A stretch of DNA of 44,870 bases from Nakamurella leprariae (GTDB lineage Bacteria > Actinomycetota > Actinomycetes > Mycobacteriales > Nakamurellaceae): NCBI RefSeq assembly GCF_016918035.1, contig NZ_JAERWK010000030.1, positions 1 through 44,870 of the forward strand, in the 5' to 3' direction. The translations under genes and the position numbers were made by a program. Below are positions 1-9,345 of the stretch, one piece after another. How positions within the stretch are numbered: position 1 is the first letter of the stretch; every line of letters begins with the position of its first letter. A model generated the notes under the pieces. It was given only the letters and a program-made list of their open reading frames with translations, was not told where the DNA came from and ran no database searches.

Positions 1-146
1 CCGCTTGTCACCCCGGGAAAGCCCTCTACCGTTGGACACGGACATCCTCCTGTCTGGTTGGGACACCAAGCCCGTCGACCACACAGGGGGATGTCTTGGT
101 CTTCAACCACTCAGGCAGTTACTAGCGGTGTGTCAGGCTGACGCCC

Positions 147-719
147 ATGGATGAGCTGACCGACCGCCCCGGCACCGACCCCGAGGCCACCGCCCGACTG
201 GCCGCGCTGGTGCGCGACCTGGCCGTGGTGCACGGCAAGGTCGTCCTGTCCTCCGGTCGCGAGGCCGACTACTACGTCGACGCCCGCCGGCCCACGCTGC
301 ACCACGAGGCGGCGCCGCTCATCGGCGCGCTGTTGCGCGAGCTCACCGCGGACTGGGAGTTCGACGCCGTCGGCGGTCTCACCCTGGGCGCCGACCCGGT
401 GGCGCTGGCGATGCTGCACGCGCCCGGCCGGCCGTTGGACGCGTTCGTGGTCCGCAAGGAGACCAAGGCGCACGGCATGCAGCGCCGCATCGAGGGCCCG
501 GACGTGGCCGGCCGCCGGGTCCTGGCCGTCGAGGACACCTCCACCACCGGCGGCTCGGTGCTGCAGGCGGTCGACGTGTTGCAGGAGGCCGGCGCGATCG
601 TGGTCGGCGTGGCCACCGTCATCGACCGGGACACCGGGGCCGGGGAGGCCGTCGCCGCCCGCGGCCTGCCGTACCGGTACCTGCTGGGTCTGGACGACCT
701 GGGCCTGCGCGCCCAGTGA
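147..719 (+). CDS. pyrE: Orotate phosphoribosyltransferase
   Basis: Transfers orotate onto PRPP to make OMP in de novo pyrimidine synthesis; cytoplasmic. The 190-residue protein has the usual PyrE length. The PRPP-binding motif VEDTSTTGGS is at about residues 128-137, and the substrate-loop segment KETKAHG at 104-110 carries the lysines expected in this family. The ATG at 147 gives a normal N-terminus; no strong ribosome site precedes it. The next gene begins 7 nt downstream, so the two are probably co-transcribed. Family assignment is secure; the short upstream stretch (1-146) shows no gene I can identify. Confidence 0.95.
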   Translation: MDELTDRPGTDPEATARLAALVRDLAVVHGKVVLSSGREADYYVDARRPTLHHEAAPLIGALLRELTADWEFDAVGGLTLGADPVALAMLHAPGRPLDAFVVRKETKAHGMQRRIEGPDVAGRRVLAVEDTSTTGGSVLQAVDVLQEAGAIVVGVATVIDRDTGAGEAVAARGLPYRYLLGLDDLGLRAQ

Positions 720-726
720 GGCGCCG

Positions 727-1392
727 GTGACCGACCTGCCCGGTCCGACGGAGTGGCGCACCGGACCGCCGCACGCCGCCGACCTGGTCGGCGTCGGTCC
801 GCACCCGCGTCCCTGGCCGGACGACCCGCGGCTGGACCCGGCCCTGCTGGAGGTGGGCGACGCCCGCAACGTGGTCGACGCCTACCGCTACTGGCGACGG
901 GACGCGATCGTCGCCGACCTGGACGCCCGCCGGCACCCGTTCCACGTGGCCATCGAGAACTTCGCGCACGACGCCAACATCGGTACGGTGGTGCGGACGG
1001 CGAACGCCTTCGCTGCGCAGGCCGTGCACATCGTCGGCCGCCGCCGCTGGAACCGCCGGGGCGCCATGGTCACCGACCGGTACCAGCACCTGCACCACCA
1101 CCCGCACGTCCCGGCCCTGCTCACCGCGGCGGCCGAGCATGACCTGGTCGTGGTGGCGGTGGACAACCTGCCCGGCGCCCGGCCGCTGGAGACGGTGGCG
1201 CTACCGCGCCGGACGCTGCTGCTGTTCGGGCAGGAATCGATCGGGGTGACCGACGCGGCCCGCGAGGGCGCGGCGTTCACCGTCTCGATCGCCCAGTTCG
1301 GCTCCACCCGCTCGATCAACGCCGGGGTGGCCGCGGGCATCGCCATGCACGCCTGGATCCGCCAGCACGCGGACCTCGACCGGGCCTGGTGA
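727..1392 (+). CDS. TrmH/SpoU-family RNA 2'-O-methyltransferase
   Basis: SPOUT-fold, SAM-dependent ribose methyltransferase acting on tRNA or rRNA. All three SpoU motifs are visible: motif 1 around residues 78-95 (Asn78 and the NIGTVVRTANAF segment), motif 2 LLLFGQESIGVT at 164-175, and motif 3 at 187-206 with the knot-forming SINAGVAAGIA. It starts at a GTG 7 nt after pyrE and ends in a hairpin that looks like a terminator, making a two-gene unit. The target nucleotide cannot be read from sequence; the short N-terminal extension of about 70 residues fits the general TrmH-like group. Confidence 0.9.
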   Translation: MTDLPGPTEWRTGPPHAADLVGVGPHPRPWPDDPRLDPALLEVGDARNVVDAYRYWRRDAIVADLDARRHPFHVAIENFAHDANIGTVVRTANAFAAQAVHIVGRRRWNRRGAMVTDRYQHLHHHPHVPALLTAAAEHDLVVVAVDNLPGARPLETVALPRRTLLLFGQESIGVTDAAREGAAFTVSIAQFGSTRSINAGVAAGIAMHAWIRQHADLDRAW

Positions 1393-1413
1393 GCGGGAGC
1401 GGACAGCTCCCGC
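1393..1413 (+). terminator. Hairpin after trmH-like gene
   Basis: Perfect 8-bp inverted repeat GCGGGAGC / GCTCCCGC with a 5-nt loop directly after the stop codon. There is no T-run, as is usual for high-GC actinobacterial terminators. Confidence 0.6.
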
Positions 1414-1429
1414 CGGTAGATTGCCGGCG

Positions 1430-1708
1430 GTGGAGCTCAGTCTGGACACCGTCTCCGACGCCGTGCTGTGGACCCTGGTCGGCATCGCCGTCATCGCCGT
1501 GCTGGTCGCCCTGGTGATCAAGAAGATCATCGGCCGGATCATCGTGCTGGTCCTGGCGGCAGCCGTGATCTTCTTCGGCTGGCAGCAGCGCCAGCACGTC
1601 ATCGACGTGGCCGACGACCTGCGAGGTCAGGCCTGCGCGCAGCAGCCGGAGTTCCTCGGCATCACCGTGCAGCTGCCCGACGGGTGGTGCGACCGCACCG
1701 CCGCCTGA
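1430..1708 (+). CDS. Small membrane protein, probably leaderless
   Basis: A 92-residue protein with two adjacent hydrophobic stretches: about residues 11-27 (VLWTLVGIAVIAVLVAL) and, after a KKIIGR turn, about 33-46. A basic/polar tail follows, containing two cysteines (in GQACAQQ and DGWCDR). I choose the GTG at 1430 because TAGATT (1417-1422) lies 7 nt before it, the spacing of a leaderless -10 element; a TTG at 1421 would overlap that element. No family recognised. It is convergent with the DedA gene, with only 6 nt between the stops. Confidence 0.65.
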   Translation: MELSLDTVSDAVLWTLVGIAVIAVLVALVIKKIIGRIIVLVLAAAVIFFGWQQRQHVIDVADDLRGQACAQQPEFLGITVQLPDGWCDRTAA

Positions 1709-1714
1709 GGCCGG

Positions 1715-2428
1715 TCAGGCCTGGGGGGCGCTGTCCGGTTCGCTGCGGGGCGCCGGGGCCGGACCACTCGGACCGGGTCCGCGGCGCCCGGCGCGGCGCT
1801 TCTGCACCCAGTGCACGCCTGCGGGCACCGCGCTGGCCAGCACCACCACGACGACCGCCAGCACCACGATCGCGTCGACGTTCTCGCGGATGAACTCGAT
1901 CTGGCCGAGGAAGTAGCCGGCCACGGTGACCAGGCCGACCCAGACGATGCCGCCGATGGCCGAGAACACGGTGTAGATCCGTACGTCCATCCGGGAGGCG
2001 CCGGCCATCACGGTGGCCACGGTGCGGACGATCGGCACGAACCGGGCCATGACGATGGTGATCTTGCCGTAGCGGGCGAAGAACTGGGACGACTTCTCGA
2101 TGTACTCGGGCTTGAGGAACTTGGCGTCCGACCGTTTGAAGACGGCCGGCCCGACCTTGTAGCCGATCCCGTAGCCGACCATGTTGCCGACGAAGGCGGC
2201 CACCGCCAGCAGGCCGACGAACAGCGCCAGGTTGATGTCCAGGGCGCCGGACGCGACCAGCAGTCCGGCCACGAACAGCAGGGTGTCGCCGGGCAGGAAG
2301 AAGCCGATCAGGATCCCGCACTCCGCGAAGATGATCAGCAGGATGCCGAGGACGGCCCAGGAGCCGAGGTTGGAGATCAGGGTCTCCGGGCTCAGCCAGC
2401 CCGGCAGCAGGGCGAGGTCAGCGGTCAC
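1715..2428 (-). CDS. DedA/SNARE-associated (VTT-domain) membrane protein
   Basis: Polytopic inner-membrane protein of the DedA family, whose members act as lipid (undecaprenyl-phosphate or phospholipid) translocases or affect membrane homeostasis. Length 237. Family signatures include the FAECGILIGFFLPGDTLLF segment near residues 34-52 (Glu and Pro-Gly-Asp of the re-entrant loop) and the R-rich segment MARFVPIVRTVATVMAG around 127-143. The C-terminus is a proline/charged tail. It stands alone on the minus strand. Exact substrate is unknown. Confidence 0.9.
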   Translation of the reverse strand: MTADLALLPGWLSPETLISNLGSWAVLGILLIIFAECGILIGFFLPGDTLLFVAGLLVASGALDINLALFVGLLAVAAFVGNMVGYGIGYKVGPAVFKRSDAKFLKPEYIEKSSQFFARYGKITIVMARFVPIVRTVATVMAGASRMDVRIYTVFSAIGGIVWVGLVTVAGYFLGQIEFIRENVDAIVVLAVVVVVLASAVPAGVHWVQKRRAGRRGPGPSGPAPAPRSEPDSAPQA

Positions 2429-2514
2429 GGTTGTCCAGGGTATGGGCTTCCCCGCCGGACACCAGGTCGATCGTGACGCTCACCCCATCGGAACGACCCG
2501 CGCACGGCCGGCGC

Positions 2515-2781
2515 TCAGCCCACCACCAGCGTGAGCAGCCCCGCGGCGACGCCCACCACCATGCCGATGAGGGCGCCGATGAGCAGGATCTGCACCGGGG
2601 TCAACGGCGTCGACCGGCCGGGCGTGTCGCGGGCTGCCGACGTGCGGGCGCCGGGCGCCCTCGGACCACCGACCCGGGCCCGCAGCGCCTGGGACAGCAG
2701 CTGCTCGGCGTCCGCCGGCACCACCCGGTCGTCCCGGGCCGGTGGTCCGGGACGGTCGGGCGAGCGGCCGGCACCGGTCAC
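2515..2781 (-). CDS. Small single-span membrane protein coupled to the sigma factor
   Basis: An 88-residue protein starting at GTG 2781, whose first bases overlap the stop of the sigma-factor gene (GTGA, 2778-2781), so translation is almost certainly coupled. Residues 1-60 are hydrophilic and rich in Arg/Pro; residues 64-87 form one transmembrane helix (ILLIGALIGMVVGVAAGLL) at the very C-terminus. The frame stays open far beyond this gene on its upstream side, which hides the real start. The position after an ECF sigma gene is where anti-sigma factors usually sit, but there is no zinc-binding HxxxCxxC motif, so a regulatory role is only a suggestion. Confidence 0.6.
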   Translation of the reverse strand: MTGAGRSPDRPGPPARDDRVVPADAEQLLSQALRARVGGPRAPGARTSAARDTPGRSTPLTPVQILLIGALIGMVVGVAAGLLTLVVG

Positions 2782-3401
2782 GTGCGGTCCCGGATCATGC
2801 CGCCCAGCTTGGCCACCGCCCGGCTGGCCGTCGACTTGACCGTGCCCTTGGACAGGCCGGTGGCCTCGGCGATCTCCGCCTCCGACAACCCGCCGTAGTA
2901 GCGCAGCACCAGCACCTCGCGTTGCCGCGGCGCCAGTTCGGCCAGCGCCGTCACCACCGCGCGGTGCTCGGCCGACATGATGGCCAGCGACTCCGCCGAC
3001 CGCGCCGTGCCCGGGTCCGGCGGCACGTAGGCCCGCGCGGTGCGACGGCGGCGCAGCATCGACCGGGAACCGTTCACCACAGCGGTGCGCAGGTAGCCGA
3101 TGGCGGCGGCCGAGTCGCGCAGGCTGCTCCAGTTCCGGAACAGCCCGGCGAACGCCTCCTGCACGACGTCCTCGGCACTGGCCTGGTCGTCCACCAGCAG
3201 GATGGCCAGCCGGACCATGCTCATCCGGTGGGTGCGGTACAGGTCGTCGATGGTGACCGGGCCGGGGGCGGGCGGCGGTGGCGCGGGAGCCGGGTTGAGC
3301 GCGGCCAGCGTGCCGAGCGTGCGCTCGACGGGTGACTCGTGCGGTGGTGCCGCCGGGTCGCCGGTCGGGCCCGCGGTCGACCCCGCCTCGTCCGGTCCCA
3401 C
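2778..3401 (-). CDS. ECF sigma factor, SigE-like (SigE/ECF41-unrelated) family
   Basis: RNA polymerase sigma-70 factor of the extracytoplasmic-function class, 207 residues. Region 2 spans about residues 54-92 (YRTHRMSMVRLAILLVDD followed by the AEDVVQEAF core). Region 4 spans about 153-199 (LAPRQREVLVLRYYGGLSEAEIA and the GLSKGTVKSTASRA recognition helix). A long proline-rich N-terminal stretch (residues 1-50) is unusual. The GTG start at 3401 has a good ribosome site (GGGAGGA). It is coupled to a small membrane protein by a 4-nt overlap. The target regulon is unknown. Confidence 0.88.
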   Translation of the reverse strand: MGPDEAGSTAGPTGDPAAPPHESPVERTLGTLAALNPAPAPPPPAPGPVTIDDLYRTHRMSMVRLAILLVDDQASAEDVVQEAFAGLFRNWSSLRDSAAAIGYLRTAVVNGSRSMLRRRRTARAYVPPDPGTARSAESLAIMSAEHRAVVTALAELAPRQREVLVLRYYGGLSEAEIAEATGLSKGTVKSTASRAVAKLGGMIRDRT

Positions 3402-3678
3402 GCGTCCTCCCGTCGTCGATCACCACCGTCTCTGGCCAGATGCGCCGGAGGGGGTGTCGGTTGCCCTCGATCCTGGCAGAGCCGCGGCCCGAGGGTGCGC
3501 GATCGTCACCGTCCGTCACCGAACGGTCCGTTCCAGGTCCGGGTGAGGCCACCGGATGCCGACGGCGACGGATGCGGAATACTGGCCCGCGACGAATCCG
3601 TTCACGGCCCATCCCGGCGACGGCTCGCGGCTGCGTCGCCGGCACGTCACCGGGCCGTCGACCTGAGAAGGACCGAAG

Positions 3679-4710
<1,032 letters not shown>

Positions 4711-4730
4711 CCCACCCGCAGCACCCCGGA

Positions 4731-4772
4731 CGGGAGGCGGGGCCCGCGCAACGACGTGGGCTCCGCCTCCCG
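4731..4772 (+). terminator. Strong terminator hairpin after fbaA
   Basis: 15-bp stem (4731-4745 with 4758-4772, one G-U wobble) and a 12-nt loop. It runs through the first codons of the longest possible reading of the next gene, which supports the later ATG at 4843 as that gene's start. Confidence 0.8.
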
Positions 4773-4842
4773 TGCCCGCACGTCCCCGGCGCGCGACACC
4801 GACGACCGGGTCCCGATCCGATCCGACGAAGGGTGGACACCG

Positions 4843-5673
4843 ATGTCCGCAGACCGGCTCCGGGCCCGCTGGGCCGCCGGGCAGACCGCGGTCGACTGCT
4901 GGCTGGCCGGCTCGTCCGTGCTCACCGCCGAGTCGATCGGCCGGATGGGCTTCGACTCCGTGCTCATCGACATGCAGCACACCATGGCCGAGATCCGCGA
5001 CGTGGTGGCCGGTCTCATGGCCGTCAGCGGCTCCGGCACGACCGCCCTGGTCCGGGTGCCGTGGAACGACCCGGCCACGATCCAGCGGGTGCTCGACGCC
5101 GGCGCGGACGGCGTGATGTGCCCGATGGTGAACACCTCGGAGCAGGCGGCCGCCTTCGTCGGCGCGGCCCGGTTCCCCCCGCTCGGCTACCGCAGCGCCG
5201 GGGTGTTCCGCGCGGAGACCGACCCGCTCACCTACTTCCGCCGGGCGAACCAGGACCTGGTCACCTTCGCCCAGATCGAGACCATCGAGGCGATGGACAA
5301 CCTGGACGCGATCGCGGCCACCCCAGGGCTGGACGCATTGTTCGTCGGCCCCACCGACCTGTCCGTCTCCTACGGCGGGGAGCCCGTCATGGACTACGCG
5401 GACCCGGCCGTCGCGCAGCGGCACCGGCGCATCGTCGAGGCGGCCCACGCCGCCGGCAAGAAGGCCGGGATGCTCGCCCTGGGCCCCGGCGACCCGGAGC
5501 TGGCCGTCGAGTGGGGCATGGACTTCATCTCGGTCGGGATGGAGCACATGCTGGTCCAGCAGGGCGCCCGCCGGGTGCTGGAGCACGGACGGCAGGTCAC
5601 CGGGACCGCCGGTCCGGACGGCACCGACGGCGTCGCGATCGCCCCCGCGCCGCCGGCCGGTTCGGTCTACTGA
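4843..5673 (+). CDS. HpcH/HpaI-family aldolase
   Basis: Metal-dependent class II pyruvate aldolase of the 2,4-dihydroxyhept-2-enedioate/citrate-lyase-like superfamily; such enzymes cleave 4-hydroxy-2-oxo acids to pyruvate and an aldehyde. The 276-residue barrel shows DSVLIDMQHT near residues 38-47, the metal-site region QIETIEAMDNLD (about 147-158), VGPTDLSVSYG (about 168-178) and the C-terminal GMDFISVGMEHM. The start at 4843 is preferred over an in-frame ATG at 4756, which lies in the upstream terminator. The C-terminal 25 residues are an Ala/Pro/Gly tail. Natural substrate unknown; no catabolic partners adjoin it. Confidence 0.85.
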   Translation: MSADRLRARWAAGQTAVDCWLAGSSVLTAESIGRMGFDSVLIDMQHTMAEIRDVVAGLMAVSGSGTTALVRVPWNDPATIQRVLDAGADGVMCPMVNTSEQAAAFVGAARFPPLGYRSAGVFRAETDPLTYFRRANQDLVTFAQIETIEAMDNLDAIAATPGLDALFVGPTDLSVSYGGEPVMDYADPAVAQRHRRIVEAAHAAGKKAGMLALGPGDPELAVEWGMDFISVGMEHMLVQQGARRVLEHGRQVTGTAGPDGTDGVAIAPAPPAGSVY

Positions 5674-5686
5674 ACGTCGACCGGGG

Positions 5687-6661
5687 TCACCCGCGCAGCG
5701 CCGCGGCCAGCCGGTCGAATCCCTCGTCCAGCGACACCCGCGGCTGCCAGCGCAGCGCCTCGCGGGTGCGCCGCTGGTCGAACCAGTGCGCGGTGCCCAG
5801 CTGCTCGGCCAGGAACCGGGTGAGCGGCGGGGTGTCCCGCCGGCGCAGCAGCGCCCAGGCCGTCTGGGCCACGGTGCCGGCGGCCGCGGCCACCGGCAGC
5901 GGGACCTGACGGGTGGGCCGCGGCACCCCGGCCGCCCGGCACACCCGGTCCAGCACCTCACCGACCGGTCGCGGTTCGCCGTTCGAGACCACCAGCGCCT
6001 CACCGTGCACCCGGTCCGGCGCCACGGCGTCGGCCGCGGCGACCAGCGCGTCGGCCGCGTTGTCCACGTAGGTGGTGTCGATCAACGCGGCCCCGGTGCC
6101 GACCAGGACCAGCCGGCCGGCCCGGGCCCGCTGCACGATGCGGCCGATGAGCTGGGTGTCGCCCGGCCCCCAGACCAGATGCGGCCGGACGGCGAGCACG
6201 GCCAGGTCGGGCCCGTCGGCGGCCAGCGCCAGCCGCTCGGCCTCGGCCTTGGTCCGGGAGTAGGCACCGCGGGCGGCGGCCGGGTCGGCGGGTCCGGCCC
6301 CGACGCCCATCAGCGGATCGCCCGCGTGCGCCACCGACGGGGACGAGACGAACACCAGCCGGCCGACGCCGGCGGCCCGGCAGGCGTCCAGCACGGCCCG
6401 CGTGCCGTCCACGTTGACCCGGCGGTACTCGGGCTCCGGCCCGACCACGTCGACCTTGGCCGCCAGGTGCAGCACCACGTCCGCCCCGGCCGCGGCGTCG
6501 GCCACCCGGGACGCGTCGGCGACGTCGCCCAGCACCTCGTCCGCGCCGGGAACGCCGGCCGGTCGCCGCTGCAGCACGGTGACCGCGTCGCCCCGGGCGA
6601 TCAGGGCCGCGGCGGTGGCCCGGCCCAGCATGCCGCTGGCCCCGGTGAGCAGGACCCTCAT
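5687..6661 (-). CDS. oleD: OleD: NADPH-dependent 2-alkyl-3-ketoacid reductase
   Basis: Extended short-chain dehydrogenase that reduces the 2-alkyl-3-ketoacid product of OleA to a 2-alkyl-3-hydroxyacid in olefin biosynthesis. 324 residues; the nucleotide-binding motif TGASGMLG is at 6-13, VFVSSPSV at 103-110 supplies the catalytic Ser, and Tyr134/Lys138 form YSRTK. It resembles 3-beta-hydroxysteroid dehydrogenases, the usual generic label, but the ATGA overlap (6658-6661) with oleBC and the oleA gene upstream fix the role. The start is the ATG at 6661. Confidence 0.9.
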   Translation of the reverse strand: MRVLLTGASGMLGRATAAALIARGDAVTVLQRRPAGVPGADEVLGDVADASRVADAAAGADVVLHLAAKVDVVGPEPEYRRVNVDGTRAVLDACRAAGVGRLVFVSSPSVAHAGDPLMGVGAGPADPAAARGAYSRTKAEAERLALAADGPDLAVLAVRPHLVWGPGDTQLIGRIVQRARAGRLVLVGTGAALIDTTYVDNAADALVAAADAVAPDRVHGEALVVSNGEPRPVGEVLDRVCRAAGVPRPTRQVPLPVAAAAGTVAQTAWALLRRRDTPPLTRFLAEQLGTAHWFDQRRTREALRWQPRVSLDEGFDRLAAALRG

Positions 6662-9345
6662 CCGCCGGCCAGCGCCCGCGCGGCCCACCCGGCCACCGCG
6701 ACCCGGTCGATCTTCGAGTTGTGCCGGACGTCGACCGGCAGCCCCGGGTGCCGGAGCACGGCGGCCACCGGCACCGGCAGGTCGGCCAGCAGGGCCCGCA
6801 CCGCGTCCACGGTCTCGGTGTCGGCGCGCACGCCGGACCGCCGGACACCGGGCGTGCCCACCACCACGACGACCTGCTGCGTCCCCGCCGGTCCGACACC
6901 GACGACGGCCACCGAGCCGGGGGACCAGCGGTCCAGCCCGGGCAACCGGCCCTCGGCCCACGCGTCCTGCACCCGCTGCTCGGCGCCGACCGGGGTGACG
7001 GGCCCCCCCGGAGTGGTCAGCACGTGCACCATCCGGCCCTGCACCCACACCCGGCCGTCGCCGTCCAGGCGGCCGACGTCACCGGTCCGGTGCCAGCCCG
7101 GATGGGCGGCGGCGGCGTGGTCGACGACCCAGCGGCCGTCGTAGCGGTCGCGGATGTGCCGGGCCCGGATCCACAGCTCCCCGACCCGGTCCGGGTCGGT
7201 GACCAGGTCGGCGGCGGGCGTCCCGGCCGGGTCCAGTGGGGCCACGGCCACCTCGACCCCGGGCAGCGGCCGCCCGACGCAGACGCCGTCCAGCGACCCG
7301 TCGGTGCCGGCGAGCGCCGCCCGGTCCTCGGTGGCCCGGTCGATGCCGGCCAGGTCGATGTCGGTGGCGGGCAGCGATTCGGTCATCCCGTACGGGGTGT
7401 GCGCCTCGGCCGCCGGCAGCAGGTCGCGCAGCGCGTGCAGCGTGCTGGCCGGCACGGGCGCACCCGCGCTCAGCAGCAGCCGGACCGAGGCGAGCGCCTG
7501 CCGCTGCCGGCTGTCCACCGCGGACTGGGTGGCCAGCACGGTGCGCAGCGCGGCCGGCGACGCGAACACCACCGTGGCCGGGCGGTCGCCGAACGCTGCC
7601 GCCGCGTCGCCGAGGGCGGCCGCGGTGAGGGTGGCCGGCTTGGTCACGTCGGTGGCCGGCACGGCCGACGGCACGCCCAGCGCCGGTCCGTACAGCGCGA
7701 ACGGAGCGAACGCGGCGACCATCCGGTCGTCCTCGGTGAGCCGGTAGCCATCGCGGATCAGCGCCAGCTGGGCACCCAGCTGCCGGTGCCGGTACCGCAC
7801 GCCCTTGGCGGGGCCGGTCGCGCCCGAGGTGAACAGCACGGCCGCCTCGCGATCCGGATCGGTGACCTCGCGACGGTCGGGCAGCGTGGCCGGATCGGCC
7901 GTCTCCAGCTCGGCGAAGGTGTGCGCCACCCTCACCGCCCGACGGACGGGAGTCGGGAGGTCCCGCACCGCGAACCGGGTCCCGGGCACTCGCATCGGAC
8001 CGGCGGCGGCCAGCCCCGCGACGTCGGCGACGAGGTGGTCGATGCGGGAGCCGCGCAGTGCCCGGCCCATGCCGCGCAACCCCAGGCCCTTGTCGGCCAC
8101 GACCACGGCACCGCCGGCCCGCCACACCGCGTACAGCGCGACGGTCAGCTCGATGGACGGCGGCACCAGCATGGCCACCCGGTCGCCGTCCCGGACGCCG
8201 GCCCGGCGCAGACCGGCGGCCAGTCGGTCCACCCGCGCGGCCAGCTCGGCCCAGCTGATGGACCGGGGCTGCTCGGGATCGTCGGTGAGCTGCACGACGG
8301 CGACCGACGGATCGGCGCGGCGGCGGTCCAGCGCGTCGAAGACGCCTGCCAGGTCCGGCGCCGAGGTCGAGACCGGTCCGGCCGGCGCTGGTGCCCCGGC
8401 GGTCGGTGCTGCGGTCAGCACCCGGTCGGTGACCCAGTCGACGACGGCGGCCGCGTACTCGGGCGCGTCCTCGGCCAGCAGGTGACTCGCCAGTTCGTAC
8501 CGGTGCAGGTCGGCGCCCGGTAGCCGGCCCAGCAGGTCGCGCAGGTGCACCTCCCCGAACACCGGGTCGCGCGGCCCCCACAGCAGCAGCGCGGGCACGT
8601 CGAGACGTGGCATGGCGCCGGAGATCTCGTCCAGGGTGGGTCGGCTCGGGTGGTCGGCGGCGAACGGCACGTCGGCCACGAACTCGGCCACCGCGGCCCG
8701 GGCGTCCACGCCGCGGTAGGGCAGCGCGAACGCCGACCGCACCGCGCGGGGCAGCGCCGGCCGGCTCAGCGCCGTGGTGGCCCGGACGAATGTCGGCGTC
8801 CAGCGGCAGGTGAGCCGGTTGACCATCTTCTGGTGGGCCAGCCGGATCAGGATCGGTCCCGGCACGTGCTCGGGCTGGTGCACGGCGGTGTTGGTCAGCA
8901 CCAGCCCGGCCAGCTCGTCGCGGTGCCGGTGGGCCCAGCCCATGGAGATGATGCCGCCCCAGTCGTGCGCGACGGTGACCACCGGACCGGTGACGCCCAG
9001 CGCCGCGGTCAGCCGGTCCAGGTCGTCGACCCGCTCGGCCAGCACCCGCGCGCGGTCCGGCCGCTCGGAGAAGCCCATGCCCAGGTGGTCGGGCGCGATG
9101 ACCCGCCAGTCGGCCGGGGCGGCGGCCAGCAGCCGCCGCCACAGGTACGACCAGGTCGGGTTGCCGTGCACACAGAGCAGGGTGACCGTGGGCCGCTCGT
9201 CCTCGGTCTCGCGACCGTGCCAGCTGTCCAGGACGTGGAACGTGCGGTCGCCGTCCGGGCCCGGCACGCGCACCAGCCGGGACCAGGCGCGCTCCAGTCC
9301 GGGCAGACCGGCGGGAGGCAGGGACGCGGGTCGGACCCGGGTCAC
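6658..9345 (-). CDS. oleBC: OleBC fusion: beta-lactone decarboxylase / beta-lactone synthetase
   Basis: An 895-residue natural fusion of two steps of head-to-head olefin synthesis. Residues about 1-310 are OleB, a haloalkane-dehalogenase-like alpha/beta hydrolase: oxyanion HGNPTW at 60-65, nucleophile Asp128 in HDWGG, Asp260 in GPRDPVF, His288. It decarboxylates the beta-lactone to a cis-olefin. After a Pro/Ala linker, residues about 330-895 are OleC, an AMP-ligase-fold beta-lactone synthetase with the ATP motif FTSGATGPAKG at 505-515 and YGMTE further on. Translation starts at GTG 9345, overlapping the oleA stop by four bases; it overlaps oleD by four more. Fused OleBC is known from actinobacteria such as Micrococcus. 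Confidence 0.93.
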   Translation of the reverse strand: MTRVRPASLPPAGLPGLERAWSRLVRVPGPDGDRTFHVLDSWHGRETEDERPTVTLLCVHGNPTWSYLWRRLLAAAPADWRVIAPDHLGMGFSERPDRARVLAERVDDLDRLTAALGVTGPVVTVAHDWGGIISMGWAHRHRDELAGLVLTNTAVHQPEHVPGPILIRLAHQKMVNRLTCRWTPTFVRATTALSRPALPRAVRSAFALPYRGVDARAAVAEFVADVPFAADHPSRPTLDEISGAMPRLDVPALLLWGPRDPVFGEVHLRDLLGRLPGADLHRYELASHLLAEDAPEYAAAVVDWVTDRVLTAAPTAGAPAPAGPVSTSAPDLAGVFDALDRRRADPSVAVVQLTDDPEQPRSISWAELAARVDRLAAGLRRAGVRDGDRVAMLVPPSIELTVALYAVWRAGGAVVVADKGLGLRGMGRALRGSRIDHLVADVAGLAAAGPMRVPGTRFAVRDLPTPVRRAVRVAHTFAELETADPATLPDRREVTDPDREAAVLFTSGATGPAKGVRYRHRQLGAQLALIRDGYRLTEDDRMVAAFAPFALYGPALGVPSAVPATDVTKPATLTAAALGDAAAAFGDRPATVVFASPAALRTVLATQSAVDSRQRQALASVRLLLSAGAPVPASTLHALRDLLPAAEAHTPYGMTESLPATDIDLAGIDRATEDRAALAGTDGSLDGVCVGRPLPGVEVAVAPLDPAGTPAADLVTDPDRVGELWIRARHIRDRYDGRWVVDHAAAAHPGWHRTGDVGRLDGDGRVWVQGRMVHVLTTPGGPVTPVGAEQRVQDAWAEGRLPGLDRWSPGSVAVVGVGPAGTQQVVVVVGTPGVRRSGVRADTETVDAVRALLADLPVPVAAVLRHPGLPVDVRHNSKIDRVAVAGWAARALAGG

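Noticed and set aside
2515-2781. Calling the small sigma-linked gene an anti-sigma factor
   Set aside because: No zinc anti-sigma motif and only 60 hydrophilic residues; position alone is not enough.
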